Assembly (NCBI GenBank): GCA_014529385.2
Contig: CM043970.1
Location: 44,854,279-44,918,278, forward strand
Source: Adiantum capillus-veneris
Taxonomy: Eukaryota > Streptophyta > Polypodiopsida > Polypodiales > Pteridaceae
Direction: 5' to 3'
Length of the DNA stretch: 64,000 nt
The notes beneath the pieces were generated by a model. The model was given only the letters and a program-made list of their open reading frames with translations. It did no database searches and was not told where the DNA came from. Position 1 is the stretch's first letter; the number at the start of each line of letters is the position of its first letter. The position numbers were made by a program, and so were the translations under genes. Of this stretch, positions 12,240 through 24,900 are shown one piece after another.

Positions 12240-13011
12240 TTTTATTGGTGGACCTCAGTTTGCCCATGCTATGCAGCCACACTCCCTCTTCCACTTTATC
12301 ATTTTCCTCTTTCACACACACTCCTCCCTCTCCTTCCCACTCCCAAACCTGCAACTCCCATGTCCTAATTCACCCTCTTCACCATTGCCACTTCTCTCAC
12401 ACCTCCATAGCCTTCATCCTCCATTTCTACACCCTAGGTGTCCCCCTTTCTCTCTACATATATGTCCATATTACCATACTCTCTTCAGCTTTGTAGAGAA
12501 CTTCAAAAAACTCAGCAAAAATCCAAGGATAACCTCTGCAAATGAAGGCTTTTATCATGAATTTTCCAAGGTTTGAAGATAACATAGCTTCATCGACACG
12601 CGCTACTTCGCCATGCTGACCGCTTCTTCTTCCGGTGCTGTAAAGAAGTGAATGTCAACTTCTCCAAAGCTTCAACCTCTCTTTACAAGCTCATCCCTTC
12701 TCTAACTTTTCTCATCATATATCTCACCATTTGGTGAATGATTTTGTAAATATTTTTTAGTGATAATTACTAACTACTAACCACTAACCTTATTGTAAAA
12801 TGCACCCTCTACTAGAGTAGGCCCTCCCAAATTATTCACTCAATCCCTCTCTTCTTTCATCCTCAATAATTCTCTTCCCATTAGCCCACATCCATGTGAC
12901 TCAAAGGACAAGAGAGACCCACCCTCATTAAAAAAAATAAAAATATGCATAATCTTTTATTCCTTCAAATAAACTTGATTAGGCCTAATCCAAATCGGGG
13001 CTTCTAAAACC

Positions 13012-13019
13012 TATAAATA
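13012..13019 (+). promoter_or_regulatory. TATA box in the 5' LTR
   Basis: TATAAATA in the context CCTATAAATAGAGCCC. The same site is conserved in the 3' LTR at 18268-18275. Confidence 0.65.
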
Positions 13020-14153
13020 GAGCCCTTCTCTCCCTTGTAAATCACATAATCACACTACACCACACCATTCTCAACACATAACACACCACTCTTCAAGCTT
13101 AGTTGTGTAGAGTGTGTGCATTGTGAGTGCTCTATTCCATCACTATACATAGGTGCATGGAGAAGCTTGAAGTTAGTTATGCCATCTAGAGGAGTGGAGT
13201 GATACTATACTCTGCAATCACACTTGTAGCCTACTCTTATCCATAAATAAGATTCATAGTTTTGGGTGCAATTGTATGCTGCAACTACGACTCTTCTCTC
13301 CAAATTGACTTGATAAGTTGGCTCATCAGGTGGTTGAAGGTATATTGTTCTTGAAGTTTGTTGTGCCATTTCATGCTTGGTGGTTTGAGGGCTTGTTGAA
13401 TTGTTTGCCTAAAAGGTAAATTGTAAGAGGGTGCTCGGTGAGAGGGCTCCCGTGACCCTAAGACAATTTGTGTATTGGCAACAAGGTCAAGTTTTGTGTT
13501 GTCTCTCTATTTCTCATCAAGCTTTGTGTGCATCTAGTCTTTAAGGCTAAGGCTGAGTTGCTCAAGTTGATTTGTTCTCTTTACCTCTCTCTGGTGTGGT
13601 GAATGTTTGTGTTTGGTGTGTGTGGCTATGTTGCATTCCCCTCTCTTTGTGCGTTTGAGTACAAGGAGATTTCACATGCGTCCTAGTTCGCATCTACAAC
13701 TAGGTGGTGCCCCTTTTCTTGTTTGGTTTCTGGCTGTGGGTTGTTGTTGTCTCTGATTGTGCTTGCCCCAGCCCCATTTGAGCAGCACGGGAGCCTCGAA
13801 GGATGTTTAGAGGCCGCTCTTCTTGTTGCCCGCCCAGACCGCCTGAAATTGGTCCCCCCACGGAGGAACTGACTTTGTGCTTATTGTGGTTGTATTGCAT
13901 GAATGCTTGAATTTAGCTTAATCAAGAAGATTATATGAATCATGAAAACTTGTATGACTGAGTTAATTTCAATGCAACAAAAATTGATTTAGAATATGGT
14001 TTGGATTAGCATAACATAAGAAAGGAAATTTTTTTTTTTACATAAGAATCTAGAATTCATGAGACCTTTCAAAACTTTGTGTAGTTAGTTGATGTCATGA
14101 GAGAAAATGATTGTTTGGAACTAATCTTTGTGTGGTTATAGCATTGAGAGACT

Positions 14154-15620
14154 ATGACACGCTATACCTTTGATGATATCCCAATCTTCTTCGGAAATCT
14201 AGAAGAAGATGTTGATGATTTTCTTGCTGATTTTAGAATGGTTTGTCGTATCCTTGGTAAAAGGGATGACATTGAAAAAGGGGATTTTCTATTGCTATGC
14301 CTTAGAGGAAACGCTGAGCAATGGTTTTGGAGTAATGCCTTGTCTTCTCAGATTGAAGATGGGTATACCCAAATTTCCAAAGCTTTGAAGACCAGATTCT
14401 CTAAATTTCCAACAACGGAGAAAGCATGGGCTTCAATAGGGAGACTTCAACAACATGGTGAAGACTACTATGATTATGAGGATATTTTTTCTCGTCAATG
14501 GGGAGGATATGGGCTTAGTTCTACATTTCCAGATTATGTAAAAATGGAGAAATTTATTTCGGGGTTGTCTCCTTTCCTAAAGACTAAGGTTACTTGTAGT
14601 GGACCCTCTACCTTTGAAGAAGCGGTCACTATTGCCCGAAGGAAGTTTCACGAGTACTTCTACATCAAAAATGGTTTCCATCATGCTGGAAGAACCAACT
14701 GTCATGAAAGTGTTTCTATCAAGGAGTTATCTCCTTTGCCATACTTGTCTTCTTCTACTCCGACAAATGTTGAAGAAGATACTTACATGCCAACTGATTA
14801 TTCAAGTGCTAAAGTGTGTGGCCAAGATTCAAATGTGGAATCTCTTTCTTCTACCTTTATCACAAGCATGCAAAAATCGACACAAGATATCTCAAATGGC
14901 ATTGATGATTCAATAATGGATACATCCAACCTTTTGGTAGAGGATCAATTTCTAGTCCGAGCAGACGAAGCTTTTGTGCAACATGACACTATGGAGAATG
15001 AAGACCTTGAAGGTAACCTTGATCTTATGGAATGTTCTGAGAGTGTATCTTGTCTAAAAGAAGAAAGTGAAGAAGAAGATGAAATCATAGGTGGGCAGAT
15101 CATGGACCACATTGATCATAAAGAGATGATTGTGTACATGGAATGCCAACTCCAAAACAAAGTAGAAGAGTGTGAGTTAAATCCATGTAAGGATAATCTT
15201 CAAGAAGTGTTTGAGGATGTTGAAAAGCATTGGTATGACCCATGTATATCAAGCATGGAGGAACCTATCATGCAAGAAGCCAAAGTTTTCACAAAATCAA
15301 ACAGTAATCCATCAACCTTTGAGGTGGTACAATGTGAGGAGTTACAACCTTGCCAAAGGGGGGGCTTAGAAGGGGATGAAGAACATGGGAGAGTAGTAAA
15401 AAATAAAATCATAAAAGGAAACTGTCAGAGGGGTATCATTCTCTCCAATGGTGTTTTAGTGGGTGGCTCTTCATTCATGGGACAATCTGTTAGCAAGAAA
15501 GTCCAAGCTTTTGAAGCTCAAATCATCTTCACATTTCACCTCTTCAAAGTCAACTTCTCCTCTCTTCACATATACCTTTCATCCGGGGCACCATACCTTC
15601 TTAAGTGGAAGAGGACATGA
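14154..15620 (+). CDS. Retrotransposon gag protein (488 codons)
   Basis: A single uninterrupted frame between the two LTRs. Residues about 10-130 form a gag/capsid domain of the gypsy type: FFGNLEEDVDDFLADFRMVC, LLCLRGNAEQWF, and later MEKFISGLSPFLK and FEEAVTIARRKF. The C-terminal two thirds are acidic and low in conserved features, and I see no CCHC zinc knuckle. Gag would form the cytoplasmic particle that packages element RNA. The start is the first ATG after a leader of about 300 bp. It is intact, which with the near-identical LTRs suggests a fairly young insertion. Confidence 0.85.
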   Translation: MTRYTFDDIPIFFGNLEEDVDDFLADFRMVCRILGKRDDIEKGDFLLLCLRGNAEQWFWSNALSSQIEDGYTQISKALKTRFSKFPTTEKAWASIGRLQQHGEDYYDYEDIFSRQWGGYGLSSTFPDYVKMEKFISGLSPFLKTKVTCSGPSTFEEAVTIARRKFHEYFYIKNGFHHAGRTNCHESVSIKELSPLPYLSSSTPTNVEEDTYMPTDYSSAKVCGQDSNVESLSSTFITSMQKSTQDISNGIDDSIMDTSNLLVEDQFLVRADEAFVQHDTMENEDLEGNLDLMECSESVSCLKEESEEEDEIIGGQIMDHIDHKEMIVYMECQLQNKVEECELNPCKDNLQEVFEDVEKHWYDPCISSMEEPIMQEAKVFTKSNSNPSTFEVVQCEELQPCQRGGLEGDEEHGRVVKNKIIKGNCQRGIILSNGVLVGGSSFMGQSVSKKVQAFEAQIIFTFHLFKVNFSSLHIYLSSGAPYLLKWKRT

Positions 15621-15630
15621 ATACTTGGTG

Positions 15631-16272
15631 ATGAACAAATGTTTCCAAACCTTCTACATTTGGTTCTTTGGTGTATGGAGGTCACACATTGTGATGCTTC
15701 TGGTCTTCATCATAGATGAAATTTTTTTTGATTGCTACATGTGGATAGTTCATCAATCAGTACCAAAATCTTTTCTCTTCCAATGTGTTGGAAGCAATAG
15801 AAACCTTCGTCTATTATCTACTTATGTGGTGAACTATTTGCAATATCTTCCAATAGCAGCTGGAAGCATGGATCAAGCTTTCCTAAATCATGAAGGTCAT
15901 AGAATTTTTGACTTGATGAGCCTACCCAGGTTGAATGAATTTTATGAGCTACAATTCAGGAATTTGCTCATACAAGCTCTTGAAGATCGTAGCAGATACA
16001 TCAGCTTTACACAGGAGGAAGAGCAACCAATCTTTTATATCACATTCATAGTGATAGATGCAATGATGGACAACAATAGAATCTACAAGCTTCTTCAACC
16101 GAAACCAGTAAGTGATTCCATACCATACATCTCTCTTTGGGAAAGATATTTCAAGATCTTTGATCTTGGGGGGTGCTTATGGAAACTTTCTCAATGGAGG
16201 AGTTTTACTCACTCACTTCATTACATCCTGCTATTGGCTTTGAGAACCTTTCATATCACACAAGGGTTTTAA
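15631..16272 (+). CDS. Second open frame of the TR-GAG element, function unknown
   Basis: About 213 codons from an in-frame ATG shortly after the gag stop. The product is rich in Phe, Tyr and Ile with hydrophobic stretches near its N-terminus (YIWFFGVWRSHIVMLLVFII), then more polar sequence. I see no motif of pol or of an envelope protein and do not recognise it. The frame may be open by chance, since the region is AT-rich. Confidence 0.35.
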   Translation: MNKCFQTFYIWFFGVWRSHIVMLLVFIIDEIFFDCYMWIVHQSVPKSFLFQCVGSNRNLRLLSTYVVNYLQYLPIAAGSMDQAFLNHEGHRIFDLMSLPRLNEFYELQFRNLLIQALEDRSRYISFTQEEEQPIFYITFIVIDAMMDNNRIYKLLQPKPVSDSIPYISLWERYFKIFDLGGCLWKLSQWRSFTHSLHYILLLALRTFHITQGF

Positions 16273-16425
16273 ATCATACAACAAAGGTTCTTGAAAGATG
16301 AGAGCAGACAAGACACAAGGTTTTTTAATCATACAACAAAGGTTCTTCAAAGATGAGAGCAGACAAGACACAAGGTTTTTTAATCATACAACAAAGGTTC
16401 TTCAAAGATGAGAGCAGACAAGATA
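16259..16425 (+). repeat. Three tandem copies of a 55-bp unit before the 3' LTR
   Basis: Units start at 16259, 16314 and 16369 with CACAAGG, followed by a T-rich step and AATCATACAACAAAGG. Copies two and three are almost identical. Confidence 0.9.
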
Positions 16426-16486
16426 GACGTTACACAATCTACGTGTTGTATGGTCGGATAAATGGTACATGAATGTACCATTATCT

Positions 16487-16500
16487 AAGGGGGGGGCTAA
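16487..16500 (+). other. Polypurine tract
   Basis: TAAGGGGGGGGCTAA directly before the 3' LTR start TGATAGCC, the expected place for plus-strand priming. Confidence 0.6.
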
Positions 16501-19105
16501 TGATAGCCGTTTTTCGGCTCTCCGTAATTGCCATAGTGAGTTAACCCACCCTACAAAAATCATTCAAACACTGTGGCTATCCCTACCATTTCACTGTATA
16601 TAGGTGTGTGTGAGCTAGGGGACTTTTCCCATATCTTCTTAGAAACCCTTAATTAGCTAGTCACTGGGCTAGTTAAGCCAAAAAAAATTAAAAAATTAAA
16701 AAATATAAGTATATTATGGCCCATTTGTGTGTAAATATTTCATTGTATATAGGGCCTAAATAAAAGGATTTTTCATAATTATTTTGGTATTTATTTAAAT
16801 ATTTCTACCTATGATGTGTTATTTATGCTATGTACATTGACTCAACATTACCATATTTTTTCTTACCATTTTGCATACTCTTTATTCCATATAAAAATAA
16901 TTTCATGCAAGCTTCTCTTATTTTTGGTGTAACTCCATCCCAACAAAAATCCAAAAAAACTAGTTTTATTTATGTGTATATTTTTTCACTATTGTGATTT
17001 TTCCTTCCTACATCTATTCTCTTTTACTCTCATAAATTAGAACACCAAAAATATTCATCTTTTTATGGTAGACTTATAATGAGAGAGATTTATTTTGACC
17101 CCTTTATATTTTTTCCACCTATATTATTTATATTTGACATGTACATATTTTTTTAGACCCCTCAATATTTGATTTTCTTAGTTGTACTATTCACTTATAT
17201 CATGATCTCAACAATATCTTCAATCATAGACCTACCAAATAAGATCAAGGGTATGTGGAATGCATGCATGCACCATGGGGAGCTCACTCTTGGAGGTATT
17301 CAAAAGAATCATCCAAAGAAGGACCTCACAAGGACCTTGTGCAGTGGAAAAAGCAGTCGGTTTTGCTGAATTTTTAAAGATCACATGCTCCCCGAATTTG
17401 GAAAGGTGATACAAACAAAAGTTGTAGCTCGTGAGCTGAACTTTCACCTCAAAGTTTTTCATATTTTTGAGCTACGAGCTGAGAGCTATGATTTTGTTGG
17501 TGGACCTCAGTTTGCCCATGCTATGCAGCCACACTCCCTCTTCCACTTTATCATTTTCCTCTTTCACACACACTCCTCCCTCTCCTTCCCACTCCCAAAC
17601 CTGCAACTCCCATGTCCTAATTCACCCTCTTCACCATTGCCACTTCTCTCACACCTCCATAGCCTTCATCCTCCATTTCTACACACTAGGTGTCCCCCTT
17701 TCTCTCTACATATATATATGTCCATATTACCATACTCTCTTCAGCTTTGTAGAGAACTTCAAAAAACTCAGCAAAAATCCAAGGATAACCTCTGTAAATG
17801 AAGGCTTTTATCATGAATTTTCCAAGGTTTGAAGATAACATAGCTTCATCGACACGCGCTACTTCGCCATGCTGACCGCTTCTTCTTACGGTGCTGTAAA
17901 GAAGTGAATGTCAACTTCTCCAAAGCTTCAACCTCTCTTTACAAGCTCATCCCTTCTCTAACTTTTCTCATCATATATCTCACCATTTGGTGAATGATTT
18001 TGTAAATATTTTTTAGTGATAATTACTAACTACTAACCACTAACCTTATTGTAAAATGCACCCTCTACTAGAGTAGGCCCTCCCAAATTATTCACTCAAT
18101 CCCTCTGTCCTTTCATCCTCAATAATTCTCTTCCCTTGAGCCCACATCCATGTGACTCAAAGGACAAGAGAGACCCACCCTCATTAAAAAAAATAAAAAT
18201 ATGCATAATCTTTTATTCCTTCAAATAAACTTGATTAGGCCTAATCCAAATCGGGGCTTTTAAAACCTATAAATAGAGCCCTTCTCTCCCTTGTAAATCA
18301 CATGATCACACTACACCACACCATTCTCAACATATAACACACCAATCTTCAAGCCTAGTTGTGTAGAGTGTGTGCATTGTGAGTGCTCTATTCCATCACT
18401 ACACATAGGTGCATGGAGACGCTTGAAGTTAGTTATGCCATCTAGAGGAGTGGAGTGATACTACACTCTGCAATCACACTTGTAGCCTACTCTTGTCCAT
18501 AAATAAGATTCATAGTTTTGGGTGCAATTGTATGCTGCAACTACGACTCTTCTCTCCAAATTGACTTGATAAGTTGGCTCATCAGGTGGTTGAAGGTATA
18601 TTGTCCTTGAAGTTTGTTGTGCCATTTCATGCTTGGTGGTTTGAGGGCTTGTTGAATTGTTTGCCTAAAAGGTAAATTATAAGAGGGTGCTCGGTGAGAG
18701 GGCTCCCGTGACCCTAAGACAATTTGTGTATTGGCAACAAGGTCAAGTTTTGTGTTGTCTCTCTATTTCTCATCAAGCTTTAATTGTGTGCATCTAGTCT
18801 TTAAGGCTAAGACTGAGTTGCTCAAGTTGATTTGTTCTCTTTACCTCTCTCTGGTGTGGTGAATGTTTGTGTTTGGTGTGTGTGGCTATGTTGCATTCCC
18901 CTCTCTTTGTGCGTTTGAGTACAAGGAGATTTCACATGCGTCCTAGTTCGCATCTACAACTAGGTGGTGCCCCTTTTCTTGTTTGGTTTCTGGCTGTGGG
19001 TTGTTGTTGTCTCTGATTGTGCTTGCCCCAGCCCCATTTGAGCAGCACGGGAGCCTCGAAGGGTGTTTAGAGGCCGCTCTTCTTGTTGCCCGCCCCGGAC
19101 CGCCT
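16501..19105 (+). repeat. 3' LTR of the TR-GAG element (2605 bp, uninterrupted)
   Basis: Direct repeat of 9849-13844 without the nested element. The join at 17491 gives the empty site of the foldback insertion. TATAAATA lies at 18268-18275. Confidence 0.9.
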
Positions 19106-20480
19106 CGCTAGTTAGCTTGGCATGAACAATACTTGTAAAAGTGAGAGAGAATTAGAGAAACTGACAATAGTTGAAGACTAAATTTACTTGGAGCCGGTCC
19201 CCTCTCCAAAAGGCTTTTGTTTTATAGATTCTCCCTTGAAAATAGACTTGATACAATACATATTTTGTGTTCCTTGCGACCCTATTGATGCCATGAAAAT
19301 GATAAGATTCATGCACCAATATTATTTTTGTAACTAACTTGCAAAAGCATTAACTTGTCCTCAGTATCAATTTCAAGACCTCAAACACCTTCAAAGGTGG
19401 AGAGAATTAGCAGGGAGTGAGGGAACGGAAGAGAAAGAAGAAGGAGCATATGTTAAGAAACAAGTACTTTCCTAGCCATAGATTCCTCTTGAAGCTTATC
19501 TTTGCATAGTAATATAGATGGTAGAGAAGATGAGCTTGCCATTGAATCTTGACTCTTGGTTGTATTTTCATTCCATAGCCAAGAGGTGTTGGTGTAGTTT
19601 CTCTACTTCTCAAGCTTGGAGAAGGAGATGAAGTTCTTGCTCAACACAGTGAGAGAATGAGTGAGTCTGTGTGAGAAAGAGCAAAAAGGAGCCTCCCTCC
19701 TAGCCTCACTCCCTACTCTTGCTTGCACCTCATTGCCCCTTGACAAGCTTAGCCAATCATAATCTTAGATCAAAACTAGCAATAGAGGTAGCATTTGGAT
19801 AAGTGTTCTCGTTTTCCCTTTGTGAGAGAGGGTTTGAATAATTATTTAATTATTCTAAATTCTCATTGGACCTCTCTAAAGGTCATCCAATAGGCTTTAG
19901 GAACAATATGAAGGCAATCTTGCTAGGGCTTGACATGTGTCCTATATGCCTCTTGTGTAAGGGGTGGCTCTTGGTGTGTGTGGATGAGTGTTCTCTCTCT
20001 TCCCCTACTTCTTGGGTTCACCCCCTCCTTTGTAGGACACTTGTTTATTTTCAAGCACCTTGGTTATCAAGCACAACAAGCACCTCAAGCACATACCTAG
20101 CTTGCCTAAGGTCTAAAGTACCTAAAGGTCCTAGGTCTAATGAATTTTAACACTAACCTTTGGAGGTCTTTAATGAAGCTAACCCTAAGGTCTTTTAAGC
20201 TCCATTACCCACTCATTGCTCTTTGGTAGACCATCTCTCTTTTGGACCCTTAATGGGAGGTAGCCTTCTCTCCCTTTTGGTCACGTGCTAAGATAGATCT
20301 AAAAGCACATATCTATATTCTAACTCTTGTTCCCATTCATTTTTTCACATTAAATGATCAGTTCCATATGAGAAAATCATTTAGAATAGTTAGATATTAT
20401 GTTTTATGACACCTAAACTGAGAGTAAGGAACTGTTATAATTGTGTTTAAGATGTCCATTGAAAAAATGATTGTCTAGAG
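19106..20480. other. Unclassified intergenic sequence
   Basis: No gene family, RNA gene or repeat boundary recognised. Several short frames on both strands lack protein-like features. Confidence 0.35.
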
Positions 20481-20489
20481 ACAAATAAG

Positions 20490-21300
20490 AACGCTAAATC
20501 ATTTGAGGCTAATTGCATGAAATGTGGCATAAAAGGTGGACATTTTCTTGATGTTTGTCCTTGAAATCTTGTGAATAAAGGAAAACCTGTCATAAATATA
20601 GTACAATTCATGCCAAGTAGCTCCTCGGATAAAGATAAGACCACATTTATGGAAAGATCTACAAGGTACACTAAAAAAAATAGGCATAACGGAATTAATC
20701 AAAGAAGACCTTGAAGAGTTGCATAAAGAAAAATCGCAGGGAAAATTCATCAGATCTATAACTATGAATAAGTTAAGAGATTACTGCAAATGAAACAAGG
20801 GAACACAACCCTTCCAATACAAGAGAATGATGTAACAACCATGGCTATTATGTATTGTGGGGTAGGCATTGCCATCACAACAAAAGTAGCTTGCAGGCTG
20901 CAAAGCCTATGCAAACCCTGCAATTAGGCAAACACGTATGAAATTGGAACTGGTAGATGTACACATTGAAAAGCCCATGGGATTACTAGAAAATGTGATA
21001 GTCAGCTCTTGCAAAATTGACAACCAACACACTTTTGCTATTGTAGATTTTGAAAAAAAATTGAATTACAAAATCATCTTGAAATGACCTTTTATGAGGC
21101 AAATACAGTTGATCCAAGATTGGAGAAATGACTATCTCTATTTGAAACAAGTTGGATTAATTACTATAACATTAGGGAAAATCTGGACTCTCAAAGAGGC
21201 CCTATATGGAGGTTTGACTTTGCCTCTCTTGTCCAAAGTGGGCAACACGGTGAAGTATATAAACGATTTATCAAAACCCTATCAACCAGCATATCATTGA
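20490..21300 (+). pseudogene. Decayed Ty3/gypsy gag-protease remnant
   Basis: Near 20505-20560 the frame reads NCMKCGIKGGHFLDVC, a CCHC zinc knuckle with one extra residue. About 20940-21170 reads KLELVDVHIEKPMGLLENV, then HTFAIVDF, NYKIILK and PFMRQIQLIQDWRNDYLYL, the usual series around a gypsy aspartic protease ahead of the reverse transcriptase. Stops and frame changes separate the blocks, and no reverse transcriptase or LTR was found. It is an old, dead fragment in + orientation. Confidence 0.65.
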
Positions 21301-21980
21301 AAATATCTTAAAAAGTAGGTTCTAAATCTCCAAACTCCGACAAATTTGGAGTTGTTTTGTAAAAGTTATGGACTCCCCACTGAATTTGAAATGTGCGGAC
21401 AGATTCCATTCATAAGATGGAGTTGTCGCATTAAAAAATGGAATCTTCTAGAATATAAGGAATCTAATGGCATGCTATATATCAATGGATAGATTCTAAT
21501 GAAAGAGGGAGAGAGGGATAGAGAGAGAGAGAGCTCGAGAGAGAGAGGGGGGGGGGGAGAGAGAATAATAAGATTACACTTGGTTACAACTAAAACTCAT
21601 TGTCACTTGATCAACATAATTGAGGATGTTCAAAATTAGAGAGAGGAAGAGGGGGAGAGAGAGATAAATGGATTACACGACCAAAAATTTGCATAACTTA
21701 AAGTATACAAAATGTTTATGAATCATCTTCCAAAAGATCCCTACATGAAGCATCATCCAATTATAAGCCCATGTCTCCTAAATTAATAAAGAGGGAAATG
21801 GAATTATTGTTTGTGAATGTGTTGGCTTCATCATCTTTGAATTTGTCATCTTCCATCTCACCATCTTCATCATCATGACAATCATCCTCGCTAAGATAAA
21901 CATGCCATCGCCGGAATTCATTCATCGGCCTCCCTCTCCTATATCTCTACCTTATCCAAAGTTGGAGGTGGAAGAGGGTC
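21301..21980. other. Spacer with GA-rich runs
   Basis: GA/G-rich runs at about 21500-21565 and 21640-21665. Otherwise nothing recognised. It may include the 3' non-coding part of the neighbouring CACTA element, but no terminus was identified. Confidence 0.4.
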
Positions 21981-21999
21981 GAAGATTGTCTCCACTTCA

Positions 22000-24900
22000 T
22001 TAGTGGAAAAATTGGTTTGCCCCCAAGGTGTTACGGGAATTAGGAACCAAAGTTTTGGTTGGTGGATTGATGGGATATAGATGACCTATAAAAGAGAAGC
22101 TCAAAGTGAGTAACATTGGTATAATTAATGCTACAAGCAAATAAGAATAAAAAAGGTATTTATCACTCACCTGCTCACAATTGCGCGGTAAAACTAAATT
22201 GTCATACCTCCCCGTATGTTGCACACTAGAGTCCACCATGTAGAGGCCATTCTGATGTCGTGTAGACACATTTGCAAACCACTTGCACTCGAAGATGAAG
22301 TTATGAAAGGTTCTAAAATTAACCTTTAGTATCCTTTCAGTAGTTCCACAATACTTGTATTCATCACCGTTTGTGTCAAATTTGCCCATGATGGGACAAT
22401 CCATGGTGTTTCTACGCTCGTCAATGTGGCGTGTACGAAAGTGACGACCCTTTGACCACATAGAGTGAAAGGAAAGGTACTACAAAATAGGAAAATATCT
22501 TTTATCCAATACAAAAATAAAATCAAGGCAAAAATCGCAATATAGTTTAGGTATATGAGTACTCTACCTTTGGTATGCAACCTTGTGCATACTCCCATTC
22601 TTTGATGGTGATGACTTCTCGGCACGCTTTTGCTTCGATCATTCTCTCATGAATCCACTCATGAGATCTTGGAAACATGCAAGGTCTCTAGGCACTGGGG
22701 GTGCCCTCCTTCTTCCATGTGCTTGTTTCCACGCTTCTCTCTCTTGCAAACGCCTTGCCTTTGCCACTGTCCACAAGTCCATCCACTTGGTCATAATCTT
22801 TGCAATGAGAATACAAAAGTTATTGTCCACTCGGGATAGAATCATATCCATGTTAAGTAGTTTTACCTTTCCACTTGGCAAGTGTGAAGTCATCCTTGCA
22901 TCCTCCTTGTCTGACCACATGCGAGGCATTGAAGGATCAACTTGTGCCAAATACTCTGAGTGTAAACAAATGCCTCTTGCACGATCCACCCTTCAGCCAT
23001 ACATGCCTTTGGTTGAGACCGTAGCCGCAAAAAATCTTTTAGAGTCTTTAAAAACCTCTCTAAGAAGAACATCTATCATGCATGCACTACTGCACATATA
23101 GAAATCTCCTCCACCACATGAGCCAAGAGGTGGATTTGACTAAGAAGGACCGATCGAGAGAATGCATCCTCAATGGCACACACAGTTTTTGTTGCAAGTG
23201 TTTGAGCAGCAAGGATAGCATCTATGTCAATTTCCTTGGAGCTCACAAATCTGCAAGAAAACACACAAGGATACACTAAGTGCTAGTTGAGATTATTGTG
23301 TACATAAAGAAAGTGTAGTTGAGTGGAGTCTTGTGATGTACCTTAATAGCTCTCCAAGTTTGAAAATAGCATCCCTGACTTTCTTGTCCCGACATATACA
23401 CATACTCACTGGCAGAATGAACTACAATAATGTAAACTAGGGGAAGAGAAAGCGAGAGAAGTTCATAAACACAAACTGTATATAGAATAGGGAGAGGGAC
23501 ATTACCTGAAGCATCTTGTGCCAATCATGGGACTTCAACCCACACAATTGACCGCTTCCACCTTACTCCATGCCGTGCCTCCAATGGAAAGATTGTGCTT
23601 CCACCTGTCAAGGTATTCCATATTTCTAAGGCTTCCATATTGGAAGGACTTAAAAATACAACACCTCTTGGATCTTATGCACATATTCAAGAATGTAGCC
23701 CAAACACTATGGGACCACATTATTGGCAACAAGGACTCTTTAGGTGAGAGGGAGGATTTGAGGCTTTTGAAACATCTCCCTGCCTCTGCTACTCCACACT
23801 GTGCCCCCAGTGGAAAGATTGTGTTGTATTTTTAAGTCCTTCCAATATGGAAGCCTTAAAAATATGGAATACCTTGACATACCTTTTGGTGGAGGGCACG
23901 GAGCCGGATTGTTGTTGTAGTGCTCTTCCCAAATGGCTACCTAATCTGCCATCATGAGCTTTAGACGGAACTTCCCATTTGCTCGAGCCTTGTTCTTGCT
24001 ATGCGCTTGGGGTAAGAAATGATGGTTTCTTGAAAAGGTTACCTTGCATAAGGCATCAGGCCTCTCTATCACCAATGATGGCCCGCAAGTAGGACATGCA
24101 TTGTGACTCGATGTGGACAAACTTGCATACATATCATATCATTACAGAGAGACAAAACTAAAGGGATACAGAGATAGAGATAGAGAGAGGAAAATGGAGA
24201 TATTAGAAATATTTCCAAGCGCAAGATAGTCATGCATAGTCCACGTAAGGATTCCCCTCACAATGGCTTCTCTCCCCCCCTTTGCAAGTGAGACATCTAC
24301 AACAGGAATGCCTCTCCAAAAATCCTCCAACTCCTCAATAAGGGGATCAAGATAGACATCAATATTTGAGACTTTGTACTTCCCTAGCATAATCAAGGAA
24401 AGAAGTATATTGCCCTTCTTGGTTGTCTCCCATGGTGGAATATTGTAGTTGACGATCACCACAGGCCAAGTGCTCCATGAAGTAGACTTAGTGCCGAAGG
24501 GGTTTACATTATCACTTGCTAACCCAAGCCTCAAATGCCAAGGCTCCAATCCAAACTCTGGTCATTGAGTTTCTATGTGCCTCCATGTAGGTGAATCGAC
24601 AGGGACAGGCATCATTCCATCATTTGAGCGGTGGTTGGCGTACCACACGAGAAGCTTCACAAGTGACCTGATTTTAAACATGTGTTGAATGTGAGGAACT
24701 AATGAAAAATGTCTCAATACCTTGCAGGGTATGTGTGCCCCGCTCACTCCGATTTTGTATCGTGTTTCCCCGCACACTGGACATGAGGTATCATGTGCGT
24801 GCTCATTGCTGTATAGCATGCAATCGTTGACACACGCATGGATGCGCCCATACTCCATTCCAAGTGCATTGACATACGATCTAGCTCGTTGACAATCTAG

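Larger units (their letters stand above)
9849..13844 (+). repeat. 5' LTR of the TR-GAG element (interrupted)
   Basis: Matches 16501-19105 throughout. The alignment breaks only at 10839-12239, where the foldback element is inserted. TATAAATA at 13012-13019 lies about 830 bp before the LTR end and is the likely core promoter, so the transcript would start shortly after it. Confidence 0.9.
9849..19105 (+). mobile_element. TR-GAG LTR retrotransposon carrying a nested foldback element
   Basis: Two direct repeats, 9849-13844 and 16501-19105, start TGATAGCC and end ACCGCCT. They are nearly identical except that the left copy carries a 1.4-kb insertion (10839-12239). Between them lies about 2.65 kb with a gag-like frame and no recognisable protease, reverse transcriptase, RNase H or integrase. 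That is the definition of a TR-GAG element, which must use enzymes of an autonomous relative. A purine run (AAGGGGGGG) sits just before the right LTR as polypurine tract. After the left LTR, TGGTCCCCCCACGG could be the primer-binding site. No perfect 5-bp target duplication was found: left flank CCTAG, right flank reads CGCTAG. Confidence 0.85.
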
